A stretch of DNA of 64,000 nucleotides from Hymenobacter sp. YC55 (GCF_029433095.1 NZ_JARNTX010000002.1:1178001-1242000); one strand, 5' to 3'; positions 1-7,783 are shown, numbered from the stretch's first letter. A program made the numbers and translations. Notes: generated from the sequence alone by a model not told the origin.

Positions 1-22
1 ACAACTCACGGCTGGCGACTGA

Positions 23-1036
23 TTACAGCGTTGGCACCCCGTTGACGGTGGTGTACTTAAGCACGTACTTCTTGTCGGGGTTGATGTACTTGAAAGCGCC
101 CTGGCACATAAGAGCCGCCTCGTGGAATCCGCACAAGATCAGCTTCAGCTTGCCCGGATATGTGTTGATGTCCCCGATAGCGAAGATGCCCGGCACCGAC
201 GTCGAGTAATCGACGGTGTTCACTTTCACTGCGTTGTCTTCTAGCTCCAAGCCCCAATCCTCGATCGGACCGAGTTTAGGCGTGAGGCCGAACAGCGGAA
301 TAAACGAATCTACATCCAGTGTTTCGGCGGTACCGTCGTTGGCGGTGATGGTTACGGCATTGAGCTTGCCATTGCCGTGCACGTGCGTTACGTTGCTGCT
401 CAGTACCAACCGGGCCCGGCCCGCTTCGTGCAGAGCCTTCACTTTCTCCGCCGAATCGGCGGCGCCGCGGAAAGTGGTGCCGCGGTGTACAAGCGTCACT
501 TCCTTGGCTACATCGGCCAGGAAGATAGTCCAGTCAAGAGCAGAGTCGCCACCGCCCGCAATGACGAGGCGTTGGTCGCGGAATGTCTCGGGGTCGCGCA
601 CCATGTAGTACACGCCTTTGCCGCTCTCGTAGTTTTCGAGGCTCTCGATGGCAGGCTTGCGTGGCTCAAACGAACCTAGGCCACCTGCAATAGCAATGGC
701 CTTACACATAATCTCGGTGCCGTCGGTAGTGAAGAGCTGAAACGAGCCATCTTCGAGCTTGGCAAAACGCTCAACTCGCTCGCCGAGGGTGAAGGTAGGG
801 TGGAAGGGCTCGATCTGGCGCATGAGGTTACGTACCAAATCACCAGCCAGAATATCAGGAAACCCAGGGATGTCGTAGATGGGCTTCTTTGGGTAAATCT
901 CGGAAAGTTGCCCGCCTACTTGGGGTAATGCGTCTACTACGTGGCAGCGCAACTTCAACAATCCAGCTTCAAATACGGCGAACAGTCCCACAGGACCGGC
1001 TCCGATAATACAGATATCGGTGGAAATGGAATTCAT
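23..1036 (-). CDS. Ferredoxin--NADP(+) reductase, thioredoxin reductase-like type
   Basis: A 337-residue flavoprotein expected to move electrons between NADPH and ferredoxin or flavodoxin in the cytoplasm. The N-terminus has the FAD-binding dinucleotide motif GAGPVG (about residues 12-17), followed by GGQLSEIYP, which is typical of the YumC-type reductases. A second, NADPH-binding motif GGGDSALDW lies near residue 160, and the C-terminal FAD motif reads GIFAIGDINTYPG. There is no CxxC redox pair between the two halves, which separates it from true thioredoxin reductase. The length fits the family. The start is an ATG. It stands alone on the minus strand, and its 3' end lies 22 bases from the window edge. 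Confidence 0.9.
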   Translation of the reverse strand: MNSISTDICIIGAGPVGLFAVFEAGLLKLRCHVVDALPQVGGQLSEIYPKKPIYDIPGFPDILAGDLVRNLMRQIEPFHPTFTLGERVERFAKLEDGSFQLFTTDGTEIMCKAIAIAGGLGSFEPRKPAIESLENYESGKGVYYMVRDPETFRDQRLVIAGGGDSALDWTIFLADVAKEVTLVHRGTTFRGAADSAEKVKALHEAGRARLVLSSNVTHVHGNGKLNAVTITANDGTAETLDVDSFIPLFGLTPKLGPIEDWGLELEDNAVKVNTVDYSTSVPGIFAIGDINTYPGKLKLILCGFHEAALMCQGAFKYINPDKKYVLKYTTVNGVPTL

Positions 1037-1173
1037 CAGCGAAAAGTGAGAACAAACAAACGGCGGCCGAGGCCCCGTATGTAAACACAGAAAGCTCCCA
1101 AAACGTTGGGTCTAACTGTATATACGGCTGCAAAGATAGGCAGCCCGGCCCAACCCCGCACGGGCTTTATCGG

Positions 1174-1581
1174 TCAGGCCGCCAATCCCAAACGGAAATC
1201 GTGGAGAAAGGCCTCGGCTGCGGTGCGGTCAGTGAATAGCCGCACCGGCAGCTTCGTTTGTTCCCGCAGTTTCTTACTGATTTGATGCATGTTGAAAACC
1301 GTTGGGTGAACTTCCGCTACCACCCCAACCTGGGCGTTCAGCCAAAGCAGATGCAAGCGTAGGTACTGAGGCATCAGCCGCACATTAGGTCCTACTCTGC
1401 GGCGCACGTCATAGAGTACCGTAAAGTTGGGCTTCATAAACGATAAAGCTCGTTGCCAATCACTCAGGTGAAAAGGTACATCGGTGGCTAAGCTTAACTC
1501 TTCAAACCGCTCATAGATTACCTGGTTACGGTCTTCATCTACCGTAATCTGGTATTCTAAACGGAAAGCCACCAACCTCAT
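1174..1581 (-). CDS. Hypothetical protein, possibly STAS/SpoIIAA-like fold
   Basis: A 135-residue cytoplasmic protein with no signal peptide or membrane segment. I do not recognise it with certainty. It opens with a beta-strand-like stretch (MRLVAFRLEYQI) followed by a DEDRNQVIYERFE segment. It then alternates strand-like and helix-like segments (TVLYDVRR, VGVVAEVH, PVRLFTD), ending in a helix with AAEAFLHDF. That layout, with a late LFTDRTAAEAFL motif, resembles small STAS- or SpoIIAA-like proteins common in Bacteroidota. The function is unknown. It lies downstream of a palindrome-rich spacer that may carry its promoter. Confidence 0.7.
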   Translation of the reverse strand: MRLVAFRLEYQITVDEDRNQVIYERFEELSLATDVPFHLSDWQRALSFMKPNFTVLYDVRRRVGPNVRLMPQYLRLHLLWLNAQVGVVAEVHPTVFNMHQISKKLREQTKLPVRLFTDRTAAEAFLHDFRLGLAA

Positions 1582-2027
1582 TAATTTTGTAGAATATTTG
1601 TATAAATAACAGAAATGAGCCTAGTTTAATTCACGCCAAGCTACTGTTGTTAGCTTGTCTTTATTAGATATAAAATGATATATAAATAAGATAATCAGTA
1701 ACTTATAAGATGTTTGGCGGCCTAGAAATACGGCCTGCTAAAATACTTATTTAAGCTTAGATTGTAAGCATATATATAATTATTTATTGCTGGGTTATAG
1801 CTAGTATTGGGGATGAGTATCCCATGTGAACAGTATGTTCACAGACGGGACTAGCATTATCTTATTTGAATGTCCGTAATACGGAAAGCATGAATACATG
1901 CTTTTCCTACTTCAAATGCTTTGCATTCAAAGAGGTAGGACAAATTGTGCTATACACAATTGCAATGCTTGAATAGCTCACGAATGAAAGCTCACACTAA
2001 GCTGTCATCGATGAGTAAGGAACTGGC
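1582..2027. other. Intergenic region, AT-rich, no gene seen
   Basis: About 445 bases lie between the 3' end of the TetR gene and the 5' end of the small protein at 1174-1581, both on the minus strand. The half nearest 1582 is very AT-rich with no ORF worth calling. The half nearest 2027 holds a cluster of palindromes described separately (1800-1966). Confidence 0.7.
1800..1966. repeat. Cluster of six or seven distinct short inverted repeats
   Basis: Consecutive non-identical hairpin-forming sequences fill this stretch. They are gctagt (1800-1805) pairing with actagc (1850-1855); inside it gggat/atccc (1810-1823) and tgtgaac/gttcaca (1825-1843). Then come tccgta/tacgga (1873-1885), aaagcatg/catgcttt (1885-1904), tcctac/gtagga (1905-1940) enclosing aatgc/gcatt (1915-1927), and aattgtg/cacaatt (1943-1961). 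Each arm was checked base by base. The density suggests a structured RNA or a multi-site regulatory region, not chance alone. No function can be assigned. Confidence 0.6.
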
Positions 2028-2558
2028 TTAAGCCTGAGAACTATACTTCGTTTTGATGAAGGCCAGCATTTCAGGAATATCGGCGGGATCTTGCGTAGCT
2101 AGACTCTTCCAGAGTACTTCCACAAGCAACATTAACAGGCGCGCTTCCTTGTCGGGTTGCTGATAGCCTAGCTGCTGGAAGGCCGTAGTAAGCAAGCCCG
2201 GTAACGGCTGCAAAAACCGCTCGTGCTGCGTACGCGCCACTGGCACGTCGACAAGCCGGTTTTGCAGTTTCCAAAAGGCAGGCTCTTCCTGCACCAAAGT
2301 ATACGGCAGGTCAATAATCCTATAAATCAGCTCTAATGGCGCATTTTCGGGCAGCCGTCCACGGTTTTGCTCGATTATGCGCTTGTAGCCGCTCCGGATA
2401 ATATAGTCGAGCAAATGGTCTTTGTTGCCAAAATGCTTGAATATAAGAGCTTCTGATACCTCAGCAGCTTTTGCAATTAGCGCTGTGGAGGTATTCTCAA
2501 ATCCTCTCTCCGCGAACAGTTGCAAGGCTGCCTGAGCAATAAGTTGTTTGCGGTTCAT
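2028..2558 (-). CDS. TetR/AcrR family transcriptional regulator
   Basis: A 176-residue DNA-binding repressor. The N-terminal TetR helix-turn-helix is clear: a first helix with AALQLFAERGFENTST, then LIAKAAEVSEALIFKHFGNK, matching the usual pattern ending in a YxHFxxK-type recognition helix. The rest is a helical ligand-binding and dimerisation domain with no recognisable ligand signature. The start was set at the ATG at 2558 because a TAnnTTTG promoter box lies just 4 nt upstream (2563-2570), so the longer reading (to 2627) would extend through the promoter. It is divergent from the HlyD-like gene at 2941, a common arrangement for an efflux repressor and its target. Confidence 0.88.
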   Translation of the reverse strand: MNRKQLIAQAALQLFAERGFENTSTALIAKAAEVSEALIFKHFGNKDHLLDYIIRSGYKRIIEQNRGRLPENAPLELIYRIIDLPYTLVQEEPAFWKLQNRLVDVPVARTQHERFLQPLPGLLTTAFQQLGYQQPDKEARLLMLLVEVLWKSLATQDPADIPEMLAFIKTKYSSQA

Positions 2559-2562
2559 AGCC

Positions 2563-2570
2563 CAAAGGTA
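2563..2570 (-). promoter_or_regulatory. Bacteroidota -7 box (TACCTTTG) of the TetR gene
   Basis: TACCTTTG on the minus strand matches the TAnnTTTG consensus exactly. Only four bases (GGCT) separate it from the ATG, so the transcript is predicted to start at or next to the start codon (leaderless). No convincing -33 TTG was seen at the expected distance. Confidence 0.5.
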
Positions 2571-2749
2571 AAGCGCAACATTTGGAAGTTGTACATATCT
2601 GCTGTGAGACACGTTGCCTGAGCGCATTTCATGGTCACCTACCCGATGCAGTCAAGCTTCAAAACAGGGGAGTTAGCAGTTGAGTACATTACGCTCTAGC
2701 GCGCACTATATTGTTGATGAACAATTAAGTAACTACTATTTAACTAGCC

Positions 2750-2763
2750 TGTGAGTTCTCACA
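2750..2763. promoter_or_regulatory. Palindrome TGTGAG-TT-CTCACA, candidate TetR operator
   Basis: A perfect 14-base palindrome with 6-base arms lies in the region between the TetR gene and the divergent HlyD-like gene. Part of the half-site (TGTGAG) recurs near 2603 upstream of the TetR gene. The operator role is inferred only from position and symmetry. Confidence 0.35.
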
Positions 2764-2940
2764 AGGATTTGTGCTTTTAGCTGCTCCTGCTGTAAGCGTC
2801 AAAACTTGCAGGCTGCATCCGAGAAAAAAAAGTATTCAAAAAAAGCAAGGTTTCGGTTGTTGATCCGTCTACCCCTTGGAGCGCAGGTTGCTGACAAGCA
2901 ACGGGAGAGTTTCCGGCACTCATGTCTCTGTCTCCATATT

Positions 2941-3489
2941 ATGAAAACCAAGACTCTATTCCTTATTTCTCTACTTGGCGTTATTCTGGCAGCTGGAGCT
3001 ATTCTGTCGCAGGGGTGTCCTCGTATTGCTAGCGAGGAAAAAGTGCTGGCTTCGCCTTCGTTTACTGGCCCAGTACGTCACTTGCCTGCCGCTGCCACCG
3101 GCCGGGTATGGGAAGTGTATGTGCAAAGCGGCAGTCGAGTGAAGCGTGGGCAGGTACTGGCCAAACTTCTGGTACCACTTCATACGGTAGGCCAGCAGCA
3201 AGCCGAACAAGAGTTTCAGCAAGCTAAGCAGCAGTACAGCCAGCTGCTTGGCGCCAACCCCAAGCAGGTTTCAGCGCAAGCGTTAGAACAGACTCGCAAG
3301 CAACTGGAAACTGCCCGGCAAAAGATGGCAAGCGCGCCCAAGCAAGTAACTTTCGTGTTTGTTCAGGCCCCAGCCGATGGAGTGGTGGCGCATGTGCCCG
3401 CTCCCGCCGGAACCTACGTCTCCGATTCAAGCACAGTGATTAGCCTTGGGTCGGCGCCTGTTCCCACCTTTGAAGTAGCTGACAACTAA
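2941..3489 (+). CDS. Orphan HlyD-like periplasmic adaptor (membrane fusion protein), short form
   Basis: A 182-residue membrane-anchored protein of the HlyD/membrane-fusion type. After an N-terminal membrane segment (LFLISLLGVILAAGAIL) comes a first biotinyl-lipoyl half (GRVWEVYVQSGSRVKRGQVLAKL). A glutamine-rich coiled coil follows (QQQAEQEFQQAKQQYSQLL ... ALEQTRKQLETARQKM), then the second lipoyl half (VQAPADGVVAHVPAPAGTYV). The protein stops there, without the beta-barrel and membrane-proximal domains of full adaptors (usually 350-400 residues), and no RND, ABC or MFS pump lies next to it. The ATG at 2941 was chosen because the signal anchor starts there; the longer frame from 2806 adds a basic, unlikely N-terminus. 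Divergent TetR gene upstream. Confidence 0.75.
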   Translation: MKTKTLFLISLLGVILAAGAILSQGCPRIASEEKVLASPSFTGPVRHLPAAATGRVWEVYVQSGSRVKRGQVLAKLLVPLHTVGQQQAEQEFQQAKQQYSQLLGANPKQVSAQALEQTRKQLETARQKMASAPKQVTFVFVQAPADGVVAHVPAPAGTYVSDSSTVISLGSAPVPTFEVADN

Positions 3490-3533
3490 AGAACCTGTAC
3501 GACTGGTTGAAACTTAGCTATACTTATAGCTTA

Positions 3534-3569
3534 TAGGCACTGAAAGCTATTTTAGACTCTCAGTGCCTA
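3534..3569. terminator. Hairpin after the HlyD-like gene
   Basis: taggcactga (3534-3543) pairs with tcagtgccta (3560-3569), a perfect 10-bp stem 45 nt after the stop codon. There is no T-run, so intrinsic termination is uncertain. Confidence 0.45.
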
Positions 3570-3681
3570 ACGAGAATTACATGTTGAAACCCTGTATACT
3601 GCTCTGTGGAGTTGTATTTAGATAAGTAATGCAATACTTTACAAGTACTTAGTACGAGAAGGTATTGCATATATTTATGAC

Positions 3682-4146
3682 ATGGGTTTAAATGTAGATG
3701 AAGTGCCAGCAGAGCAAGGCTGTGCTCATCCTGGCAATAGCATCAACTCCAACACAGCCGGTTCTGTTGGAGTGAATGAGGTGCCAGGCAACAGTAAACG
3801 CCACCGGCTAGATGGCGCTATAGTTTCGACAGCAACCAAACTGCTGCCATTAGTGAAACTGCTGGAAACCATACAGCCTGTAGTAGTTAATGATTCGGTT
3901 TTTCATACCCGTCGGCTCAAGATCAACGCTCAGATTGCTTTGGTTTACGAGCAACTGAGGGAAGAAAGACCGAAACGCAAAGCCTTGACATTGGCTTTCA
4001 AAACGATGGGCGACTTGGTGCTAGAGGAAACCAGAGATATAAGCAAAGACGAACTAAAGCAAGCCGCTAAAGAGGTGGTACTGGCAACTATCAAGAATGC
4101 GCCAGCCATTATCAGCGCTGCCCACCAAGCCAAGTTGCTTTCTTAG
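3682..4146 (+). CDS. Hypothetical protein
   Basis: A 154-residue protein I do not recognise. The first 45 residues are rich in Asn, Gly and Ser and probably disordered. The rest looks helical, with a charged stretch (YEQLREERPKRKALTLAFKTMGDLVLEETRDISKDEL) and a C-terminal amphipathic helix. There is no signal peptide or lipobox. It is flanked by AT-rich spacers, shares no operon with its neighbours, and begins with an ATG. It is likely a real gene because the frame is open over its full length with even amino acid use, but the function is unknown. Confidence 0.6.
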   Translation: MGLNVDEVPAEQGCAHPGNSINSNTAGSVGVNEVPGNSKRHRLDGAIVSTATKLLPLVKLLETIQPVVVNDSVFHTRRLKINAQIALVYEQLREERPKRKALTLAFKTMGDLVLEETRDISKDELKQAAKEVVLATIKNAPAIISAAHQAKLLS

Positions 4147-4263
4147 TGCAAGTAGAAGAATACCTTGTTCTGCGCGGGCTTAATCCTTAATCTTTACTTT
4201 GTATTTTACCGTTGTAATATAATTATGTAGGTTGCATGCAAAATAGTGTCTACCTAGCTTGTT

Positions 4264-4476
4264 ATGCTTTTAGCTTTGCTTTTACCCGGTCTCAGCATGT
4301 TGCTAGCTGGTCATCTATTCAGGGGTATTCTGTGTGCTTTTCTGCAAGCAACGATTGTTGGTTGGCTACCGGCTGCTGTGTGGGCTGTCATGCTGAGAAA
4401 GCAAGAAACAGTTCTTTCCCTTGACGAACATTGTGAGGTTGAAGTAGCAATTCAGACTACTCAAGTACCCGCTTAA
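4264..4476 (+). CDS. Small membrane protein, YqaE/Pmp3-like
   Basis: A 70-residue peptide with two hydrophobic segments: LLALLLPGLSMLLAG, and CAFLQATIVGWLPAAVWAVML. The spacing of a proline-containing first helix, a short GHLFRG turn, and a second helix with a GWxPAxxWA motif matches the small YqaE/Pmp3 (proteolipid membrane potential modulator) family found from bacteria to plants. A charged C-terminal tail of about 25 residues follows. An overlapping frame from 4236 is less plausible because it lacks the membrane pattern. The family is tied to membrane potential and stress; the exact role here is unknown. Confidence 0.6.
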   Translation: MLLALLLPGLSMLLAGHLFRGILCAFLQATIVGWLPAAVWAVMLRKQETVLSLDEHCEVEVAIQTTQVPA

Positions 4477-4558
4477 ACGCTACTGTCTTTAAGGCAAAAG
4501 CCTCGGTGCATACCAAGGCTTCAATTGCCAGCAACAGTGTTGGAAGTAAGGAGTATAT

Positions 4559-4585
4559 AGCCTCGTTACAACTCGTAACGAGGCT
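4559..4585. terminator. 11-bp perfect hairpin downstream of the YqaE-like gene
   Basis: agcctcgttac (4559-4569) and gtaacgaggct (4575-4585) enclose a 5-nt loop. It sits about 80 nt after the stop codon at 4476 and lacks a long T-run, so it may act as a weak or factor-assisted terminator. The remaining spacer 4477-4774 shows no gene. Confidence 0.4.
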
Positions 4586-4774
4586 GTTATCAAATTCTAA
4601 AGACGAGGCGTAGGTAAAGGCGTTAGCAATGCGGCCTTTCTCAAAAGGATACCAAATCAAACGCCTCTACTAGTAGGGCAGGGGTAGCTGCTGGCTTTGC
4701 GGTGTAAGTAGGATCAACAACTGTATTTGCTAGTGCATTGCTACAGTTAAGAGGCCATACAAGTTGATGCATCA

Positions 4775-5338
4775 TTACCAGTCATTTTCGCCGGAAACAG
4801 GTTTGTGGAGGGTGACATCGAGGCTTTGTGCAAGTGATTTCGCATAAATGCCAACCTTTTCTGCATATTGTTGTGCAGCAAAAACACCTTTATCCTTAGG
4901 CTTGCTTAACTGTGCAGTTATTTCTTTCTCGATTGGGATAGTTCTGCCCTCAACTACCAAATTATAATTAGTGAGGGTGTACTTATAGCGTCCGTCCTTG
5001 AAATTCAACATCATCGTATAGCCTACTTCACGGTTTGTAGGTTCGAAATCTGACTGTGAAGACCGAACAGGTAGGTCAGTGTAAGCGCGGATAATTAGTA
5101 AACCAGCATCTTTCTCATCCACTTTGACAACATCCTTGGCCTCGTCAAATGTTAGGAAGAGCCATAGTTTGGCACGGGTATATAGTTCGTTTTGACTTAC
5201 CCCATCCACAGCAACAACTCCAGTATAAGTCACTCGTTTGGTTTCCGTGTCAACCGGCAGGGTAGGACTGGCAGAGGTTTGAGCATACAGGCCAACAGAG
5301 GAGAGCAGCAGCCAGGAGGCAATAATTATTGATTTCAT
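4775..5338 (-). CDS. DUF4468 domain protein, secreted
   Basis: A 187-residue exported protein. It has an N-terminal signal peptide (IIIASWLLLSSVGLYAQ) and then the hallmark start of DUF4468, a TBP-like fold domain restricted largely to Bacteroidota: LPVDTETKRVTYTGVV, then SQNELYTRAKLWL, then VVKVDEKDAGLLIIRA. The later YTMMLNFKDGRYKYTLTNY segment also fits the domain. The molecular role of the family is not established. It stands alone; a strong minus-strand terminator upstream (5483-5522) isolates it from the tRNA. Confidence 0.85.
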   Translation of the reverse strand: MKSIIIASWLLLSSVGLYAQTSASPTLPVDTETKRVTYTGVVAVDGVSQNELYTRAKLWLFLTFDEAKDVVKVDEKDAGLLIIRAYTDLPVRSSQSDFEPTNREVGYTMMLNFKDGRYKYTLTNYNLVVEGRTIPIEKEITAQLSKPKDKGVFAAQQYAEKVGIYAKSLAQSLDVTLHKPVSGENDW

Positions 5339-5482
5339 AGGTCAATTGTTATTTAAGAGAATCTTCTTTGGGCGCTAGTTAGCGCAAGCTATCTAGTTAT
5401 CGATGCTTTCGATAAGAGTAATAGTGCAGGTCTGCAACGCAGTGTTCAGATGTGTTACTCATTGAAGCTGCTGCAAAAAAAG

Positions 5483-5522
5483 GACCGAGCCGAACATTTC
5501 ATTATGAAAGTCCAGCTCGGTC
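5483..5522 (-). terminator. Strong minus-strand intrinsic terminator without an obvious gene upstream
   Basis: gaccgagc (5483-5490) pairs with gctcggtc (5515-5522), with an inner stem built on tttcat/atgaaa. Read on the minus strand the hairpin is followed by seven T residues (complement of 5475-5481), as in a classic intrinsic terminator. The only gene upstream on that strand is tRNA-Arg, which has its own terminator, so this may end read-through or a small RNA. Confidence 0.7.
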
Positions 5523-5630
5523 TAACGTTATCTATCTAGTAACTAAGTCAACCTTTTGCCCAAAGACACTCGAGCTTCTTAGAGTTGTTAACGCAGATAG
5601 GTATTGAAGAGTATTCCGTGTAAAAGCAAA

Positions 5631-5659
5631 AACCCTCTCAGTAACTTACTGAGAGGGTT
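5631..5659 (-). terminator. Terminator of tRNA-Arg
   Basis: aaccctctcagtaa (5631-5644) and ttactgagagggtt (5646-5659) form a perfect stem that starts a few bases past the tRNA 3' end. On the minus strand it runs into TTTTTGCTTTT. Confidence 0.75.
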
Positions 5660-5664
5660 TCTTG

Positions 5665-5738
5665 TGGTCGTGTAAGGAGTCGAACCTTAAACCTTCTGAT
5701 TCGTAGTCAGATGCTCTATCCAATTGAGCTACACAACC
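5665..5738 (-). tRNA. tRNA-Arg (anticodon ACG)
   Basis: A complete 74-nt cloverleaf. The acceptor GGTTGTG pairs with CACGACC (one G-U), T8A9 follows, and the D stem GCTC/GAGC encloses a loop with GG. The anticodon stem TCTGA/TCAGA encloses loop CTACGAA, giving anticodon ACG (A34 presumably edited to inosine by TadA) to read CGU/CGC/CGA. The T stem TAAGG/CCTTA has loop TTCGACT, and the discriminator is A. The CCA end is not encoded. No integrase or duplicated attachment sequence is visible beside it. Confidence 0.95.
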
Positions 5739-5860
5739 CTTTTCCTTTGCGGAGCACAAAGATAACGGCTTAAATTTTAGTTCGGCAAGCCTACTGGCAT
5801 ATTTAGAGTGAAAATATTGCTCGCGAAGCTGCAAGCTCTTGAAAGTCAGTTTTAAATTTT

Positions 5861-6580
5861 TCACTGCTTTTTGTTTGCACTACCACTTAGGGCACGTTTT
5901 AGAGCTCGGTTGAAGAGAAAATAGAGACCAAACAACGACACGGCCACGAGCCCAATGACAAGCAATTTGCCAGCCGTGCCGGTATCGGGGTCTTTCAAAA
6001 GCGAGAATACATCCTGTGCTTTCGTGCCAAGCCAATAAAAAAATAAGCTTCGTGGTAGCATGCCTATCACCGAGGCCAGTAAGAAGCGCCGACGGTCTAC
6101 GCGCATTACGGCCAGCACGAAAGTCATCAGGGCGAAGGGAAGTACCGGCGAAATGCGCGTCAGGATGATGAGCTGCCAGCTGTCGTGCTTTAGTTCGCGC
6201 ATGACAGCTTCGGCCTTGGGGAAGTGGTGCAAAAACTGAAGCATCTTACCATGGTCGAGGGAGGTAGCTATTTGGTAGCCCACGAGGGCCGCGAGGGCAT
6301 AGGCCAGCACCATACCCGGTAGCCCCGCCCAACCTAGATAAAAGCCTGTGACCAGAGCCACAAACGTAGTGGGCGTGATGGCAAAGGCCATTGTGAAGGC
6401 AATGATGCCGAAGTAAATCAGGCTTTGGCCTAAGGTGAGATGTTCAAGCAGTGCTTGGTTGCGGTAGAGTACGTAGCTAAGCGAGGAACTGCCCACCACG
6501 GGCAGCGCCACCAGCAGAAACATGGAAAGCAGGGTGGAGGCGTTCTTTTGAAAAAGTTCGCGGAGAAAAGCCATAGGCAT
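5861..6580 (-). CDS. TVP38/TMEM64 (VTT domain) family membrane protein
   Basis: A 239-residue polytopic inner-membrane protein. It has the VTT/SNARE-associated domain pattern: an N-terminal membrane helix, a hydrophobic block with AFAITPTTFVALVTGFYLG, then GYQIATSLDHGK. The conserved segment ILTRISPVLPFALMTFVLAV and then RRRFLLASVIGMLPRSLFFYWLG match the family signature. Relatives of DedA/TMEM41B are linked to lipid scrambling and membrane integrity; the exact substrate here is unknown. The ATG at 6580 was used because the longer frame begins with TTG. The spacing to the upstream DUF2167 gene (66 nt) and a hairpin between them suggest separate transcription. Confidence 0.85.
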   Translation of the reverse strand: MPMAFLRELFQKNASTLLSMFLLVALPVVGSSSLSYVLYRNQALLEHLTLGQSLIYFGIIAFTMAFAITPTTFVALVTGFYLGWAGLPGMVLAYALAALVGYQIATSLDHGKMLQFLHHFPKAEAVMRELKHDSWQLIILTRISPVLPFALMTFVLAVMRVDRRRFLLASVIGMLPRSLFFYWLGTKAQDVFSLLKDPDTGTAGKLLVIGLVAVSLFGLYFLFNRALKRALSGSANKKQ

Positions 6581-6590
6581 AGAAAGCAAT

Positions 6591-6616
6591 CGGGCCGGCT
6601 TTGTGTGGCCGGCCCG
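6591..6616 (-). terminator. GC-rich hairpin after the DUF2167 gene
   Basis: cgggccggc (6591-6599) and gccggcccg (6608-6616) form a perfect 9-bp stem with an 8-nt loop directly after the stop of the upstream minus-strand gene. The T-run is poor. Confidence 0.5.
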
Positions 6617-6646
6617 AAGGTAAGAACGTAATAACGGAGCGGAAGG

Positions 6647-7573
6647 CTACGCTTCAGGCTCCGACTCTGGGGTAGAGCCTCCAACTACGGCAGGCTCGTC
6701 GGTTGCTTTAGCGCCAAAAAAGCGGCGGATAGCTGTCCAGCCAGCGGCCACCAGCGCAATTAGCACTTTCCAGAATTTTAGAATCACGGCAAAGAAGCCA
6801 ACCTTCGCTAGCACTTTGCCTGCCACCAGTCCACCAATACCGTAGGCTGCTACCTCGTCTAACTCGGGGTTAAAGTCGGCATACTGTAGACCTTTGCTGA
6901 ATGAAACACTTTTAATAACTGCAGGAATAGTGCCTCGCACTTCTGCCAGCTGGCCTACCGATCCAACGGCATTTAAATTCAACACGCCTTTGCGGCCTAG
7001 CACGCGGACGTTGTAGTTGAGTGTGTTTTCGGTAGCATTTCCAAACTTTAGCACTTTGGCCCAGTGCAGCACATTTAGGTTCTTATCGTAGTAGGGCTTT
7101 GCGGCCCAGCCTATCAACTCCACAGGTTCGTAACCGGCTTCTGCGCGTTCCTTGTTGGTTTCTTTGGTGTCAGACTGCATTTCCTTGAGTAGATCATCAT
7201 AGTTGATGTCTTCGGCGTCATCGTCTTTCACATAGCCCATCTTTTCGTATTCCACCACGAAAGCCCAGCCACCTTCATCAAGAGGACCTTTCGTAGCTGG
7301 AAACAGCATTCCTAAGGATTCACCGTTTGGGTTGCCCCAAAACTTAGTGAGCACGCGGGTGCTTTGCTCAGCATCAAGGTAGCGGAAGCCATTGGGTACC
7401 GTGATTTCGCCAACGCCTTCGGGCAAGGTAACACGGCCAGTTTCGTAGTGCAGAGTGGCCTGCATCGAGTCTACCACAGCTTTGTAGCGAGCAACAGAAT
7501 CGGCGGGCGGGTCGCTGGCAAAGCCAAAGGCGGGTACGCAAGCACAGGCAAGGAGGAGTAATAGTTTTTTCAA
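6647..7573 (-). CDS. DUF2167 domain membrane protein
   Basis: A 308-residue envelope protein with a signal peptide (KKLLLLLACACVPAFGFA) and a large extracytoplasmic DUF2167 domain. The domain carries the diagnostic stretches VPNGFRYLDAEQSTRVLTKFWGNP, LGMLFPA, GGWAFVVEYEKMGYVKDDDA and AKPYYDKNLNVLHWAKVL. The C-terminus has a glycine-rich hydrophobic segment and a membrane helix (FWKVLIALVAAGWTAI) with a short cytoplasmic tail. The only in-frame start before the signal peptide is TTG at 7571-7573. The function of the family is unknown, though it is widespread in Gram-negative bacteria. Confidence 0.88.
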   Translation of the reverse strand: MKKLLLLLACACVPAFGFASDPPADSVARYKAVVDSMQATLHYETGRVTLPEGVGEITVPNGFRYLDAEQSTRVLTKFWGNPNGESLGMLFPATKGPLDEGGWAFVVEYEKMGYVKDDDAEDINYDDLLKEMQSDTKETNKERAEAGYEPVELIGWAAKPYYDKNLNVLHWAKVLKFGNATENTLNYNVRVLGRKGVLNLNAVGSVGQLAEVRGTIPAVIKSVSFSKGLQYADFNPELDEVAAYGIGGLVAGKVLAKVGFFAVILKFWKVLIALVAAGWTAIRRFFGAKATDEPAVVGGSTPESEPEA

Positions 7574-7735
7574 TGTATAGGACGAAAAAGTAAATAAAAT
7601 TTTACCGACAATATAGGAATATACCTGTTGAGCTTAGGTGTAAATGAGCGTATTGCTGAAAATAAATATTGCGGTAATGCGCCATATGCTCGCCCTGCTT
7701 TGTTGTAAGGGCCGCGCGAAAGATTTCTACCTTTC

Positions 7736-7743
7736 TACCTTTG
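7736..7743 (+). promoter_or_regulatory. -7 box TACCTTTG upstream of the cystathionine enzyme gene
   Basis: An exact TAnnTTTG match ends 40 nt before the ATG at 7784, leaving room for an ordinary 5' leader. No clear -33 element at the expected spacing. Confidence 0.45.
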
Positions 7744-7783
7744 CCGCTCCTCTCACCCTTTCTCTATAACTAGAAGCTCCTTC

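Larger units (their letters stand above)
2559..2940. other. Divergent intergenic region between TetR and HlyD-like genes
   Basis: About 380 bases hold the two outward promoters and likely operators. Besides the -7 box of the TetR gene and the TGTGAG palindrome at 2750-2763, there is attgtt/aacaat at 2710-2725 with a 4-nt loop. No ORF is credible here. Confidence 0.5.

Noticed and set aside
5665..5738. tRNA-Arg as an integration site for a mobile element
   Set aside because: No integrase, no duplicated 3' tRNA segment and normal housekeeping-type genes on both sides.
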